A stretch of DNA of 64,000 bases from Sphingorhabdus sp. Alg231-15 (GCF_900149705.1 NZ_LT703001.1:2660001-2724000), one strand, 5' to 3'; positions 1 to 9,841 are shown, numbered from the stretch's first letter. A program made the numbers and translations. Notes: a model not told the origin generated them from the letters alone.

Positions 1-647
<647 letters not shown>

Positions 648-808
648 TAGAATCCCGCCATCAACAACAATGTTGGAAGACAATGTCGTTGATGCTGGAC
701 ATTATAAGCTCAGCCCACGGTAATATGTGCATGGATTTAAACATGCATATCTTACCAACGAACTATCGATTAAAAGACCCGTGATTACAGCTTATGCGCT
801 TGCTTCAT

Positions 809-926
809 TGCTTGGTGGCCATAGCATCTGTGCCCCACCCGATCCCATCTCGAACTCGGCCGTGAAACCAGATTGCGCCGATGGTACTTTGTCTTAAGGC
901 ATGGAAGAGTAGGTCGTCGCCAGGCA
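809..926 (+). rRNA. rrf: 5S ribosomal RNA
   Basis: The terminal stem TGCTTGG / CCAGGCA closes a stretch with the conserved internal block CCCATCTCGAACTCGG. It follows the 23S gene by about 160 bp, as in standard bacterial rRNA operons. Ends are accurate to a few bases. Confidence 0.94.
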
Positions 927-980
927 TTGCAGCAGGCGCATGGAGATGTAGTTACGAGGAAATAACCCATTCACTTTTTC

Positions 981-1020
981 AAAAAGCGGCCTGTCCATTG
1001 ATTGGGCCGGCCGCTTTTTT
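981..1020 (+). terminator. Rho-independent terminator after 5S rRNA
   Basis: The arms AAAAAGCGGCC and GGCCGCTTTTTT flank a short loop and end in a T-run. It lies about 55 bp after the 5S gene and before the initiator tRNA, so the tRNA may be served by read-through or its own promoter. Confidence 0.75.
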
Positions 1021-1058
1021 AGTTTTGGCAGTCATTGCAATATGACTACCATTGGTGG

Positions 1059-1135
<77 letters not shown>

Positions 1136-1142
1136 ACAACAA

Positions 1143-1165
1143 GCCCCGCCTCGTGCGGGGTTTTC
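1143..1165 (+). terminator. Terminator after tRNA-fMet
   Basis: GCCCCGC and GCGGGG form a tight hairpin followed by TTTT, 8 bp after the tRNA, and would end the rRNA operon transcript. From 1171 to 1379 I see no gene or clear signal. Confidence 0.75.
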
Positions 1166-1379
1166 TGTTTTTGCTATTGACGCGGAGCAGGTTTCAGCCT
1201 CGCCCAAGGAGCCTGTCCCCAAATTTCGCCGAATTCACCGCCACCGGATTGAAAGAATATGGCTAGATTTGTGCGGCTTTGTCATTGGATCAGCACAGGG
1301 TAAAAATTTGGGTGAAAAGAGCAGTAAACCGGCATTGACAAGCATCTCGAATTACCGCTAAGCGCATCGCCTACCCCGT

Positions 1380-1466
1380 GCCCAGATGGCGGAATTGGTA
1401 GACGCGCTAGCTTCAGGTGCTAGTATTCGCAAGGATGTGGAGGTTCGAGTCCTCTTCTGGGCACCA
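1380..1466 (+). tRNA. tRNA-Leu (CAG)
   Basis: An 87-nt class II tRNA with a long variable arm. The acceptor stem is GCCCAGA/TCTGGGC, the anticodon CAG is at 1414-1416 in the loop TTCAGGT, and CCA is encoded at 1464-1466. Its 3' end is the apparent integration target of the adjoining island: near-copies of the last bases recur at 37062 and 57494. The tRNA itself is intact. Confidence 0.96.
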
Positions 1467-1473
1467 GATACTT
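1453..1473 (+). repeat. attL-like site: tRNA-Leu 3' end
   Basis: The stretch running from the T-stem side of tRNA-Leu into flanking DNA reads TCTTCTGGGCACCAGATACT and one further T. The copy at 57494-57513 matches it except for one missing G in the GGG run; the copy at 37062-37075 matches through CACCAG with the same missing G. Integrases of the P4 family typically recombine at tRNA 3' ends. Confidence 0.7.
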
Positions 1474-1664
1474 GAGTAATACACTGATATAGATGCATTT
1501 AATTTGATCTAGAAATATGGCCCACCTTATAGACCACCCCTCAATCTGAGTTGTAATGAGTCTGTATGTTCATCTAACGGGCAGGTGATTTTGAGTAGCT
1601 CTCTGAACTCCAACTCCCGCACTCGTCATCTGACTGCTTTTGACCTGGCCTTCACATACGAACG

Positions 1665-3509
1665 GTGCTATGCTGCCTATCGATGGAAAAACAAGAATGT
1701 TTCTCCAAACAAAACAGACGAGAAAGAAGGCCGCGTTTGAACGAATCCCAAAGCCTAACAGTATCCAAACGGAAAATATGGAATGACAAGGTCCTACTGG
1801 AATTGTCTAACAACCAAGAATTTATTGGGCGCAGATATTTACCGATTGGCAAAAACGACGAAGTAAAGATCCAAGGAGAAGGTTTGTCCGTTTTCATCAG
1901 GCAAGACAAACAATGGATAGATATTGCAAATCCCTGGAAAAAATCCGAACAGTTGGACTTAGGAGGCGTGAATTTATCAGTAACCTTCAAAGAGATAGAA
2001 ACTGATTCTGAATTGGCTCAGTTTCGCGAATTGAGAAAGTTTCACTATCGCGGAGCAGGTGGAGCTGGGCGCAGTGTTCCAATCATCGCAACTACAAACC
2101 TACCTGACTTACCCAATGTCATTGGATTTATTGAGCTAACTTCTAGCATGATTGCTAACACCGCCCGCAAACGCCTTTTCGCTGGGCCATACCGCGAAAA
2201 GCAGGGTATATCATGGCATGAGTGGGACTCTGAATCCTCCCGGAAATATTGCAGTTTGATTTGTAGGATTTCTCGGTTTGTGATCCATCCCGAGCTTAGA
2301 GGCCTAGGCCTCGCGAGACCCTTTTCAGATGCTGCGCGAAGCTTTGCGGGATCGAAGTGGCACTACGGCGGCAGAAGGGCTCGATTTCTCGAAATCACAG
2401 CAGAAATGCTCCGATATTATCCCTTTCTCAATGGTGAATTCCAATACGCTGGAGAAACAGAAGGCAACCAGCATCGAGTAAAAAAGGATATGAACTATCT
2501 TGTGAAGAAGGCGCTTTCCCCACAAGGTAAAACCGCAATGCCGCAAGGTGGAGGAGGAATCATGACACTCCAGAGGAGCTATGCGATGACAATGATTGAT
2601 CATATGCAAGCTGCTGGAGCAAGCCTTGAGGAGGCGATCGAGCAGTTGCAATATGATCCTAGCCAACTTGATCAAGATGCATGGGAAGCGCTCTACAAGC
2701 TGAATAGGCGGCCTAAGCCATGTTACATAGCAGGCGTCACTCCGTCGGCAGCTAAATACGTCAAAAAACGTGCGCTCGCTTGCCGTTCTGATACTCCATA
2801 TAGTCACATGCGATCGAAGGATCAGGTCTATAACTTATCGAACATAGGTGTGAAAACTACATCAAATATACTCCAAACCAACGAAGGGCGGTTAATCCAG
2901 GATGCCTTCGGATTTGTCGGGTCACACTTAGAAAGTGACGTTCAACTTCCATCAACACTATCGCTCCGCCAGGGCAATTTGACACTGATCTGCGGTGGTA
3001 GCGGGTCTGGAAAATCGCTCCTTTTGGAAGCCATTCGTCATAGTTTTAGCGACAATCCAGTCGCTGCTCCGAGCAGCGTTGTTTTCGGCGGCGAAGTGGA
3101 TGCAAAGGGGCTCGTGGAGACACTACCGAATCTCGATTTTAGCAAGGCGCCACTTGATTATATTGGAAAGAATACACTTGATTGTTTTCTGGAGATAGCT
3201 GGTCGCTGCGGCCTTGCTGAGCCTCAGCTATTAGTACGACCGATTTCGAGCCTTAGTTCCGGGCAACGTTATCGACTGCAAATCGCCATCGCCGCATGTC
3301 GGCGGCCTGACGTATTGTTGATCGACAATTTTTGTGAGCCTCTTGATCGATTCAGCATGAGGGCGGTCTGCAAGGGCTTGAAATCTCTCTCAAATAACCT
3401 TGGTTTCACAACAGTTGCCGCCACCGCCGCACATGAGCGTTTGGAAGATTTTCTGCACCCTCAACAGATTGTTATGCTAAGGCGTGGAGCCCAACCAACA
3501 ATCAGCTAA
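1665..3509 (+). CDS. GNAT acetyltransferase-like/ABC ATPase fusion protein (COG2401-type)
   Basis: A 614-aa soluble protein of two parts. Residues about 110-265 resemble a GNAT-type domain (ELRKFHYRG at 122-130, then VIHPELRGLGLARP around 206-219). The C-terminal part is an ABC ATPase: Walker A GGSGSGKS 444-451, signature LSSGQ 530-534, Walker B LLIDNF 551-556. The architecture matches the family annotated as ABC-type ATPase fused to a predicted acetyltransferase. It has no membrane segments, so it is not a transporter. The residue after the Walker B Asp is Asn where Glu is usual, which may slow or abolish hydrolysis. The start is GTG 1665; ATG at 1683 is possible and neither has a good ribosome site. 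It is the first gene of a five-gene operon, 8 bp before the next. A role in DNA modification or sensing is inferred from context only. Confidence 0.8.
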   Translation: MLCCLSMEKQECFSKQNRRERRPRLNESQSLTVSKRKIWNDKVLLELSNNQEFIGRRYLPIGKNDEVKIQGEGLSVFIRQDKQWIDIANPWKKSEQLDLGGVNLSVTFKEIETDSELAQFRELRKFHYRGAGGAGRSVPIIATTNLPDLPNVIGFIELTSSMIANTARKRLFAGPYREKQGISWHEWDSESSRKYCSLICRISRFVIHPELRGLGLARPFSDAARSFAGSKWHYGGRRARFLEITAEMLRYYPFLNGEFQYAGETEGNQHRVKKDMNYLVKKALSPQGKTAMPQGGGGIMTLQRSYAMTMIDHMQAAGASLEEAIEQLQYDPSQLDQDAWEALYKLNRRPKPCYIAGVTPSAAKYVKKRALACRSDTPYSHMRSKDQVYNLSNIGVKTTSNILQTNEGRLIQDAFGFVGSHLESDVQLPSTLSLRQGNLTLICGGSGSGKSLLLEAIRHSFSDNPVAAPSSVVFGGEVDAKGLVETLPNLDFSKAPLDYIGKNTLDCFLEIAGRCGLAEPQLLVRPISSLSSGQRYRLQIAIAACRRPDVLLIDNFCEPLDRFSMRAVCKGLKSLSNNLGFTTVAATAAHERLEDFLHPQQIVMLRRGAQPTIS

Positions 3510-3517
3510 GGTTAGAT

Positions 3518-4864
3518 GTGAAATACAGAAAGGTCCTTACCGAAACTAGATTTCGAACGAACGCCCAGAACTCATTTAACGTCGATCCGAAAAGCAAGGC
3601 ACTAATAGTTGGTTCGCGCAATGCTAACCCGAACCAATCGGCATTTTTTGGAAAGGTCCTAGAGCAAAGTAGAACCGGGTCTTTGCTGGATCACAATGTA
3701 TTTGTAGATGTTTCATTTCCACATGTAATCGGAATATTCGGTAGCAGAGGAAGCGGAAAATCCTATGACCTAGGCGTCTTACTAGAGGGATTGATTCCGC
3801 CCAACGATCTCGATTCTGACGGGTCTGCGATTGTGTTTGATATTCAGGATCAGTTTTGGACGTTGGCTTACAAACCGAACAAAAATGTTCCGGGGGACCA
3901 AAGCCAATGCGAAGAAATTACGCGCTGGGGGCTGCAAGGGGACTGTTTAAAAGATGTTAAAGTTTGGATTCCTGCATCAAGTGACACACAAGTTCCGGGC
4001 GCAATTCCGTTCACTCTGTCATCCTCTCAGTTAACTTTCTCGGATTGGTTGGCAATTCTTGAATTGGAAAGATTCTCTCCGATGGGTCAAGCTCTACAAA
4101 CTCTGCTCAACCAAACCAAGAAGCTAACGCCCACTGAATTGGCTGATCACTGCAATATCAAGGGACCTTTATCCTCACACCAACAAAGCACAATCGACGG
4201 ACTGCGTTGGCGACTGGAAAGTCTTGATGACGCCGAGATCATTGGACCGGACGGAATATCTGTCGACGAACTATTATCAAAAGGTGCACTTACAGTTATC
4301 CTGATGCGTAATCTCTCCGAAGCACTTAGAGGATTGATCGTAGGTGTAATCACACGTCTATCGTTGGACAAAATGGGGCGCGTGCAACAAGAACGAAAAG
4401 TGAGCGCCCGCGCTAAATCAACGATCAGTCATGATAATGAGAATTTGGCGCGGCGGCTGTGGATGGTCTTAGATGAAGCACATGTCCTGATTCCTGCAGA
4501 GGGTTCCACTGCAGCAACGGAACCATTAATCGATTATGTCAAACGTGGACGCGACGCAGGACTTTCATTAATTTTCGCGACGCAACAGCCTTCTGCAGTT
4601 GATTCGAAGCTAATGAGCCAAGTAGATCTTACTATAACTCACACGTTGGGCTTCGATACTGATTTGAATGCGGCAAGCGCCAGAATGCCAACTCGAAAAG
4701 CCTTCAGTTATGAAATTGATGGCCACGACGGAGCAAACACAAGTGATTTGATACGAAGTTTGCAACCTGGAGAATGTGTCATTGCGGATAGTGCCAGCAC
4801 TCGCATATTTGTTGCCAGAGTGAGGCCACGTAGCTCTGCGCACGGAGGTACGACGCCAGAGTGA
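3518..4864 (+). CDS. HerA/FtsK-like DNA-translocase ATPase
   Basis: A 448-aa protein of the HerA helicase/translocase superfamily. Walker A is GSRGSGKS (75-82), Walker B VLDEAH (317-322), an arginine-finger-like segment KRGRDAG lies at 342-348, and the sensor-like FATQQP at 353-358. A short N-terminal region (1-65) would correspond to the HAS-barrel position. HerA proteins form hexameric rings that pump DNA and usually work with a nuclease; the PLD-like protein two genes downstream is the candidate. The GTG start at 3518 is 8 bp after the previous stop, and the 3' end overlaps the next gene by 4 bp (GTGA), indicating translational coupling. The ATPase family is firm; the role in defence is inference. 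Confidence 0.85.
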   Translation: MKYRKVLTETRFRTNAQNSFNVDPKSKALIVGSRNANPNQSAFFGKVLEQSRTGSLLDHNVFVDVSFPHVIGIFGSRGSGKSYDLGVLLEGLIPPNDLDSDGSAIVFDIQDQFWTLAYKPNKNVPGDQSQCEEITRWGLQGDCLKDVKVWIPASSDTQVPGAIPFTLSSSQLTFSDWLAILELERFSPMGQALQTLLNQTKKLTPTELADHCNIKGPLSSHQQSTIDGLRWRLESLDDAEIIGPDGISVDELLSKGALTVILMRNLSEALRGLIVGVITRLSLDKMGRVQQERKVSARAKSTISHDNENLARRLWMVLDEAHVLIPAEGSTAATEPLIDYVKRGRDAGLSLIFATQQPSAVDSKLMSQVDLTITHTLGFDTDLNAASARMPTRKAFSYEIDGHDGANTSDLIRSLQPGECVIADSASTRIFVARVRPRSSAHGGTTPE

Positions 4865-6003
4865 GCACACTGGGCAATCGAGAAGAATTAGAAGCCGAAC
4901 TGGCCGCTGCATTGTCGCGGCATATTGGTTACACATCAGGTGCGTATGACATTGATCGCATATTATCGGTTCTTACTGTCTTTGCGGACCAGCCATCTGT
5001 TTATGAAGAAGAAATCATAGATTTCTTGGGCAAGAATGTTGAGGAACGGCCATTAGAGCGAAAATATCGAAGAGAAATCATAAATTTTGCGATAGCATTT
5101 GGCATCATCCAACAAATATCCGGACGAGATGCACGAATGAGTCGGTATTCCCCTACAGAGCTTGGTCGTGCACTCTTTGCAAGCAGCAAACTTTCTGATG
5201 CAGAGTTTCATGAGTATTTTGTACTTCGAGTCGTGCTCTTATCAGACGCCGATTCTATAGCAGCATTACTCAAATACATTTTTGACAAACCTGATACAAA
5301 CATTGAAGAATTCTACATTTCTTTCGTTACCGCCATTCGCCAACATCGTTACGAATGGTTAGTTCAAGCAATACCAGAAAGAGTGCTGAGAGCCCGGATC
5401 GAGCAAAAAATTTCTTGGCTTAAAGTGAACAATGATGGATTTGGCAAGCCGAAGATAGAAATTCCCTCGAAGAATACAGCTCGTCATCACATGACGCCTA
5501 GACGGGGTTGGCTTCGAATGCTGGCTCTCACAGAAATTGACGGCAATGAAAACAATGAGACCATGCGCATATCGGCCAAAGGCCGACAGGTTGCATCTGC
5601 ATTAATGCCTAGCGGCAGCTATTTTTGGCTTGGACCTCAGGCGGGGACGCAGGAAGCATTAGGAATAAGTACAGAAGATCTAGCTGTCGGCCCTTTTGTT
5701 GATGAAATCAAATTCAACCAATCAGAGCTTTCACCGACCGAAGAGCAGAGTAGCAAGCTAATCGAAAAATTACTTGCCACTATGATTGATGCGTTCCCGT
5801 TCGCCAAACTTCAACATGCATCGCAAGCATCAATGGAGTTACCAACAGAGTTTGTTAGATATCAATCTCAAAAAGATGGTATAGCTTATGATCAAACTCA
5901 AATATTCGATACACTCTTTAGAACAAACAAAGATAGACTGGAGCGCCTCTCGGCGTTAAGAGGAAATATGGGATTTTATAGTGTGAAATCAGGGGCGGAG
6001 TAG
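4861..6003 (+). CDS. Uncharacterised protein of the HerA/PLD operon
   Basis: A 380-aa protein I cannot assign to a named family. It is soluble, with no signal peptide or membrane span. The N-terminal 120 residues are helical with a YSPTELGRALFAS segment suggesting a winged-helix-like fold; the ISAKGRQVASAL segment near residue 240 looks similar. The C-terminal part is charged. The GTG start overlaps the HerA-like stop by 4 bp, and the next gene begins 5 bp after its stop, so it is surely co-expressed. A DNA-binding or adaptor role for the translocase is plausible but unproven. Confidence 0.7.
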   Translation: MSTLGNREELEAELAAALSRHIGYTSGAYDIDRILSVLTVFADQPSVYEEEIIDFLGKNVEERPLERKYRREIINFAIAFGIIQQISGRDARMSRYSPTELGRALFASSKLSDAEFHEYFVLRVVLLSDADSIAALLKYIFDKPDTNIEEFYISFVTAIRQHRYEWLVQAIPERVLRARIEQKISWLKVNNDGFGKPKIEIPSKNTARHHMTPRRGWLRMLALTEIDGNENNETMRISAKGRQVASALMPSGSYFWLGPQAGTQEALGISTEDLAVGPFVDEIKFNQSELSPTEEQSSKLIEKLLATMIDAFPFAKLQHASQASMELPTEFVRYQSQKDGIAYDQTQIFDTLFRTNKDRLERLSALRGNMGFYSVKSGAE

Positions 6004-6008
6004 TTTAA

Positions 6009-6554
6009 TTGTCAGCAACCAATGGTCAAGTTACGTTCCAGAACGTTCTTGCTACACGCGAATTTTTTAAACGCTTTTGCGCCTCGTTGACTGAAGAAAT
6101 AAGTTCGATAACAATTTGCTCTCCTTATTTCCACAAACTACCTAAGCCGTTTGAAAACGTGGTAGGTTTTTGCGAGTTTCTTCGGCGTCGATCCGAGCCA
6201 CATATTACCATAATCACACGACCACCGGCCATTGACCAAAATGCTATCTCACTGGAAATGGCGAGAGCCCTGGACAGAGATGGAGTGGAATTTTTAGTGA
6301 GACCTAATCCCTATTTACATTCGAAACTTTACCACATTTGCTATCAGCGAGGTCATTTTCGATCTTTCGTGGGTTCTTCGAACTTCACGTTAGGTGGACT
6401 TGAAAAAAACCAGGAGTTAATGGCAGAGCTTGAGGGAATCGGCCCGAAAACTCCGTGTGATCGAGAAGTCGCGCGCCTGACCGGGCCTGGAGCGCTTACA
6501 TATCAAGCCTGGATAAACCGAGAACGCCCTGAAGGGGCCGAGGAGGTAACATGA
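6009..6554 (+). CDS. PLD-like nuclease domain protein
   Basis: A 181-aa single-domain protein of the phospholipase D/HKD fold. The catalytic block is HSKLYH (His104, Lys106) followed by FVGSSNFTLGG (120-130), the usual HxK...GSxN arrangement. The Asp four residues after the Lys-containing turn is Cys here, so the motif is HK without D, as in several nuclease members. One HKD half-site means a homodimer would be needed for an active site. The start is TTG 6009, 5 bp after the preceding stop; the end overlaps the next gene by ATGA. Together with the HerA-like ATPase this suggests a translocase-nuclease pair that cuts DNA. Confidence 0.75.
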   Translation: MSATNGQVTFQNVLATREFFKRFCASLTEEISSITICSPYFHKLPKPFENVVGFCEFLRRRSEPHITIITRPPAIDQNAISLEMARALDRDGVEFLVRPNPYLHSKLYHICYQRGHFRSFVGSSNFTLGGLEKNQELMAELEGIGPKTPCDREVARLTGPGALTYQAWINRERPEGAEEVT

Positions 6555-7699
6555 AATTTGAGGATTTCGATCTTGTACAGGACCCGTTTCCGATAGCCCC
6601 TGAAAACAGTGTCCACAACTGGGCGGGTGGTCAAGAGCTTCGCGAAGACTTAGTCGACTTGGTCAAAGGGGTTCGATCCCGAGATATTGGAGTTAGCGAG
6701 TTTGCTGTGCTCTACGGTGAGTATGGTACTGGGAAAAGTCATGCCCTTAGATATCTCCAAACGTTCATCAATGAAAATCAAGATCACTTCAATTCACTTG
6801 CAATTCTCTTAGATCGACCGAGATTGAGCGATAAAGTAAACTTCTCAAGTATCGTCCATCATATCTTCGCCGCCATTGGCCGTGAGAGAATAGCTATCTA
6901 TTGCGGCAAAGTGGCTGAAATTAGAACTGCAATTGTCGACGAAGCAGCGGACGCAGCTGGGATGGGTGAAGTTCCTGACAAAAGCACATTTTATCATCAG
7001 GTCGATGCAAATTTCCAAGAACGAGATCGATCGATGATCCAGCTATTGGCTCGCGGAACAGACCCCGATGCCGATATTTTTGATTTCTTCACAGGTACCA
7101 AACCATGCGATGGACCAGAGTACGAAGGGAAGATAAATTCGGACTATGCAGCCGCCAAAGTGCTCGGTGACTTTTTTCGTGTGCTTACTTTGGTATTTCC
7201 CAATGAAGATCAAATTTTGGAATCGGTTTATATCTTTATTGATGAGTGTGAAATGCTCGCTGACATGAAAACGGCGGAGAGTGAGCTAGTGTTTACGGGG
7301 CTACGTGAATTGTTGAATTCTCTGCCATACAAATTTGGACTGTTACTGAGCTTCACCGCATCGGCAGCTTTAATTGAAGCAATAATGTCTGGTCACCTTA
7401 TAAAGAGAATGACGCGCGCTTACATTGAGTTCCCTTTGTTAGACGATGTCATGGCGCGCGAATTTTTCCAAAATCAACTTGACCACTATAGAGTCGATGA
7501 ATCCCAATATATGGGGACAACTTATCCATTTTCTAGCGATGCAATTAATGTCATCATCGGAAATGAAGTCTCCATCACTCCTCGGAGTTTGTTTATTCAG
7601 TGCAAAAGGGTCTTCGAACGCGCGGTTCGCCGGCACGATGTGGAGCCCGGCACCGAAATATCTGGTGAACTTGCAGCACAGATCCTCGGTATCAACTAG
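6551..7699 (+). CDS. ORC/Cdc6-like AAA+ ATPase
   Basis: A 382-aa P-loop ATPase. Walker A is GEYGTGKS (56-63) and Walker B is YIFIDE (227-232). The segment LLLSFTAS (264-271) fits sensor 1. Layout and the C-terminal helical region resemble the AAA+ proteins of phage-defence loci (BrxD- or ORC-like), though I cannot name the exact family. It starts at ATG 6551 within the previous stop and has a strong GGAGG site at 6541. It ends the operon; no obvious terminator follows within 7700-7790. It may load or regulate the HerA-like ring. Confidence 0.8.
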   Translation: MKFEDFDLVQDPFPIAPENSVHNWAGGQELREDLVDLVKGVRSRDIGVSEFAVLYGEYGTGKSHALRYLQTFINENQDHFNSLAILLDRPRLSDKVNFSSIVHHIFAAIGRERIAIYCGKVAEIRTAIVDEAADAAGMGEVPDKSTFYHQVDANFQERDRSMIQLLARGTDPDADIFDFFTGTKPCDGPEYEGKINSDYAAAKVLGDFFRVLTLVFPNEDQILESVYIFIDECEMLADMKTAESELVFTGLRELLNSLPYKFGLLLSFTASAALIEAIMSGHLIKRMTRAYIEFPLLDDVMAREFFQNQLDHYRVDESQYMGTTYPFSSDAINVIIGNEVSITPRSLFIQCKRVFERAVRRHDVEPGTEISGELAAQILGIN

Positions 7700-7820
7700 T
7701 GCAATTAATTGGCTAACTTACCAATTTGGGGAATGCAGGAATCAATGTTAGATTGATCGAACCTCGGGGTATTGTCGTAACCGGGGCATCGCGATGCTCT
7801 CTTTCATAGGAGAAATCGTG

Positions 7821-8021
7821 ATGAGGATACTTTCAAAGCATCAGTTGAAGGAGCTAGTCTTATACTCGCCGCAACACATCGCACGACTCGAAAAGGCCGG
7901 TCAATTCCCCAAGCGGGTACAACTTGGCCCTAACAGAGTGGGTTGGGTTGAGGATGAGGTGCTGGACTGGCTAACCATAAGACTGGAAGGCCGCGAAGAA
8001 CCAAGCCGACACTCCTGCTAA
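7821..8021 (+). CDS. AlpA-family DNA-binding regulator/excisionase
   Basis: A 66-aa protein with the AlpA layout: LSKHQL then YSPQHIARLEKAGQFPKRVQLGPNRVGW, where the helix-turn-helix is followed by the FPKRV and G-W-E-V-D-W block. AlpA-type proteins activate integrase or excision genes of P4-like elements, which suits this integrase-bearing island. I chose ATG 7821, preceded by AGGAGA at 7808; an in-frame ATG at 7794 would add nine unlikely residues. A hairpin terminator follows at 8028. Confidence 0.85.
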   Translation: MRILSKHQLKELVLYSPQHIARLEKAGQFPKRVQLGPNRVGWVEDEVLDWLTIRLEGREEPSRHSC

Positions 8022-8027
8022 AGGAGC

Positions 8028-8064
8028 GGGTGATCGGGTTTGCAAACCCGGTCACCCATTTTGT
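8028..8064 (+). terminator. Hairpin terminator after the AlpA-like gene
   Basis: GGGTGATCGGGTT and AACCCGGTCACCC form a long GC-rich stem, with one bulge, followed by ATTTTGTT. It starts 6 bp after the AlpA stop codon. Confidence 0.65.
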
Positions 8065-8144
8065 TATTAGGCAAACGATTCGGCATCGGTTAGTGGTTTT
8101 TTATCGGGCCTAAAATAGCGAATTTTGCTTTGGGGGAAGCAATT

Positions 8145-9065
8145 ATGGACTGTACATCATGTGGAGTATCAATTGATCATCGTGCCGCTTTTTGTCCAAA
8201 ATGTGGCGAGGTTACGCTGTCCGGGCAACCGTTAAACCAAAAAATAGCAAATGCTCTATTCCAGCTTGGAGAAGGACTGGGCAAGGTTGTTAACGCAGCG
8301 ATGGACTTTGTTACGGAGGAAACAAATCGCAATAAAATGATCGGCGGAGGCGTGGTCTTCGCCTTCCTGCTAATTGCGTTGACGGAAAATCCAATCTCCA
8401 ATGAGATAGCGGGGCTATTCGAAGCCGAAGAACCAGAACTCGAACTGACTGATGACGGATTGCCGGACTTTGCAAATTATGCAGATATTTTTCTCTCCGA
8501 AGAGAAAGAATTTTTCGTCATGGGAAAGGCGAATGTCCGTGACTATCCAACCAGCCAAGGGACGCAGGTCATAAAAACTCTCGCCGGTGGTGAAACGATA
8601 CTTGCCCGCGAAGTAAAAGCGTTTGACCCATCGTCTCAATGGTTCAAGCTAGCGAACGGCGGCTATGTCTGGGGCGGCAATCTATTGAGCGATGATCAAA
8701 TCGCACATGAGGCTGGCTATACTTTCCCGAGTTCTTTGCAAGGCCAATGGTCAAACAAGAATTCATGTGCGGACGTTGGCAGAGACACATTGTTTTCGAT
8801 TTCAGAAACTAAAATCGACTTCGGTGCTACGCGATATGATCTAGTAAACATATTGAGCGCGGGGAATGAACTCCCGGGATATCAGCTCGCTGAAAGTGGA
8901 AACAATAGCCTAGAAGGTTCCGGGCTGACAGTGCAAGAAGACGCGCGCTGGCCGGTGATTTGGATTAGCTATGATTCCGATCTAACGGAAAAAGCTTATC
9001 GATACTTTCGCAGCGACTTGCCTTGTTCCGAGGTTTTGGCAATCGCCGAACGCATGTCGCGATAG
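8145..9065 (+). CDS. Zinc-ribbon membrane protein with SH3-like domain
   Basis: A 306-aa protein when started at ATG 8145 (GGGGGAA just upstream); an in-frame TTG at 8130 is less likely. The N-terminus carries a zinc ribbon, CTSCG...CPKCG within the first 20 residues. A single membrane segment, GGGVVFAFLLIAL, sits near residues 65-80. After it a region of about 60 residues (FFVMGKANVRDYPTSQGTQV, then WFKLANGGYVWGGNL) is a bacterial SH3 domain of the type that binds peptides or cell-wall material. A further C-terminal domain with two Cys is unassigned. It stands alone, flanked by a terminator and a 256-bp gap with no gene. Function unknown; an envelope sensor is conceivable. Confidence 0.75.
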   Translation: MDCTSCGVSIDHRAAFCPKCGEVTLSGQPLNQKIANALFQLGEGLGKVVNAAMDFVTEETNRNKMIGGGVVFAFLLIALTENPISNEIAGLFEAEEPELELTDDGLPDFANYADIFLSEEKEFFVMGKANVRDYPTSQGTQVIKTLAGGETILAREVKAFDPSSQWFKLANGGYVWGGNLLSDDQIAHEAGYTFPSSLQGQWSNKNSCADVGRDTLFSISETKIDFGATRYDLVNILSAGNELPGYQLAESGNNSLEGSGLTVQEDARWPVIWISYDSDLTEKAYRYFRSDLPCSEVLAIAERMSR

Positions 9066-9321
9066 GGATACGAGCCATGATCCTTCTATCCCCATCAAAC
9101 AATTTTCGGGTCCCCATCCACTGCTGCTCATTGAGGAACATGGCTAATCATCTACAAATGGGGATACAGAATGACTTCAAGATAATAGCTCGCTCATTCT
9201 CTAAGAATTCGCGAGCAAGCCTTATTTCATTAGGTTTTAATTACTGACACAATTTTATCAGAAAGGCTGTCTGTCCATTCGTGAACGCAGAATACAAAAC
9301 AGGCAAAATAGGAGGGCATAA

Positions 9322-9840
9322 ATGGATCTGCTTTTTAAAAGAGAACAAAATCGAAATTGGAGAGGACGAGTTGTTTTTCGTCTGTGGTCGATGACAGAAA
9401 TGACCGAAGACGAACGTGACCTCGCCGAGCGATATCAACTGGGTAAATCAATCGTTCTCATCAGTGATGATGAAGATATTCTCAAATGGTCCTTTGCGAT
9501 CGGTTTTATTGCCTTCCTTGTCGCTGGTACATTCGTTGGAGCAAACTCTGAAAACGTATTTGCCGGACTGGCAGCAGGTGTTCTGGCAAGCGTGGTTGCG
9601 GGTTTTTGGTGGTTTAACGAAAAGCGTGAGACCATATTCATGCGTGATCTCATTCATGGGCGGCGTTTCAAATGCGGCAGCATTGTTGAACTGGCCAAAA
9701 AGGAAGCGCTTCTCGACAACGCATGCATCGTGCTGCGTCAGGTATTAGAGACCGCCAAGCATTGGGATGGCGTCGAAACCGTGCCTGTTCCATCATTGCC
9801 ACGAGAAGAGGCAAAAGACGTCGTCGTAAAGTTCGCCTGA
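9322..9840 (+). CDS. Small two-helix membrane protein upstream of a TraD-like ATPase
   Basis: A 172-aa protein with two adjacent transmembrane helices (around residues 54-72 and 78-95, rich in Gly/Ala/Val) and a cytoplasmic C-terminal part of about 75 residues. I do not recognise a family. A strong GGAGGG site precedes ATG 9322. The next gene starts one base after its stop, so the two are co-translated; it may anchor the following soluble DNA-transfer ATPase to the membrane, a job normally done by the N-terminal helices of VirD4-type coupling proteins, which that ATPase lacks. Confidence 0.65.
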   Translation: MDLLFKREQNRNWRGRVVFRLWSMTEMTEDERDLAERYQLGKSIVLISDDEDILKWSFAIGFIAFLVAGTFVGANSENVFAGLAAGVLASVVAGFWWFNEKRETIFMRDLIHGRRFKCGSIVELAKKEALLDNACIVLRQVLETAKHWDGVETVPVPSLPREEAKDVVVKFA

Positions 9841-9841
9841 T

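Noticed and set aside
2325-2807. Minus-strand 160-residue frame within the GNAT-ABC gene
   Set aside because: Lies wholly inside a gene with strong domain evidence on the plus strand; its composition (many Cys, His, Arg) is that of an antisense shadow.
9066-9321. Gap with an open frame on each strand near 9241
   Set aside because: No ribosome site and no motif; the repeated CCCCAT words are too short to call a repeat.
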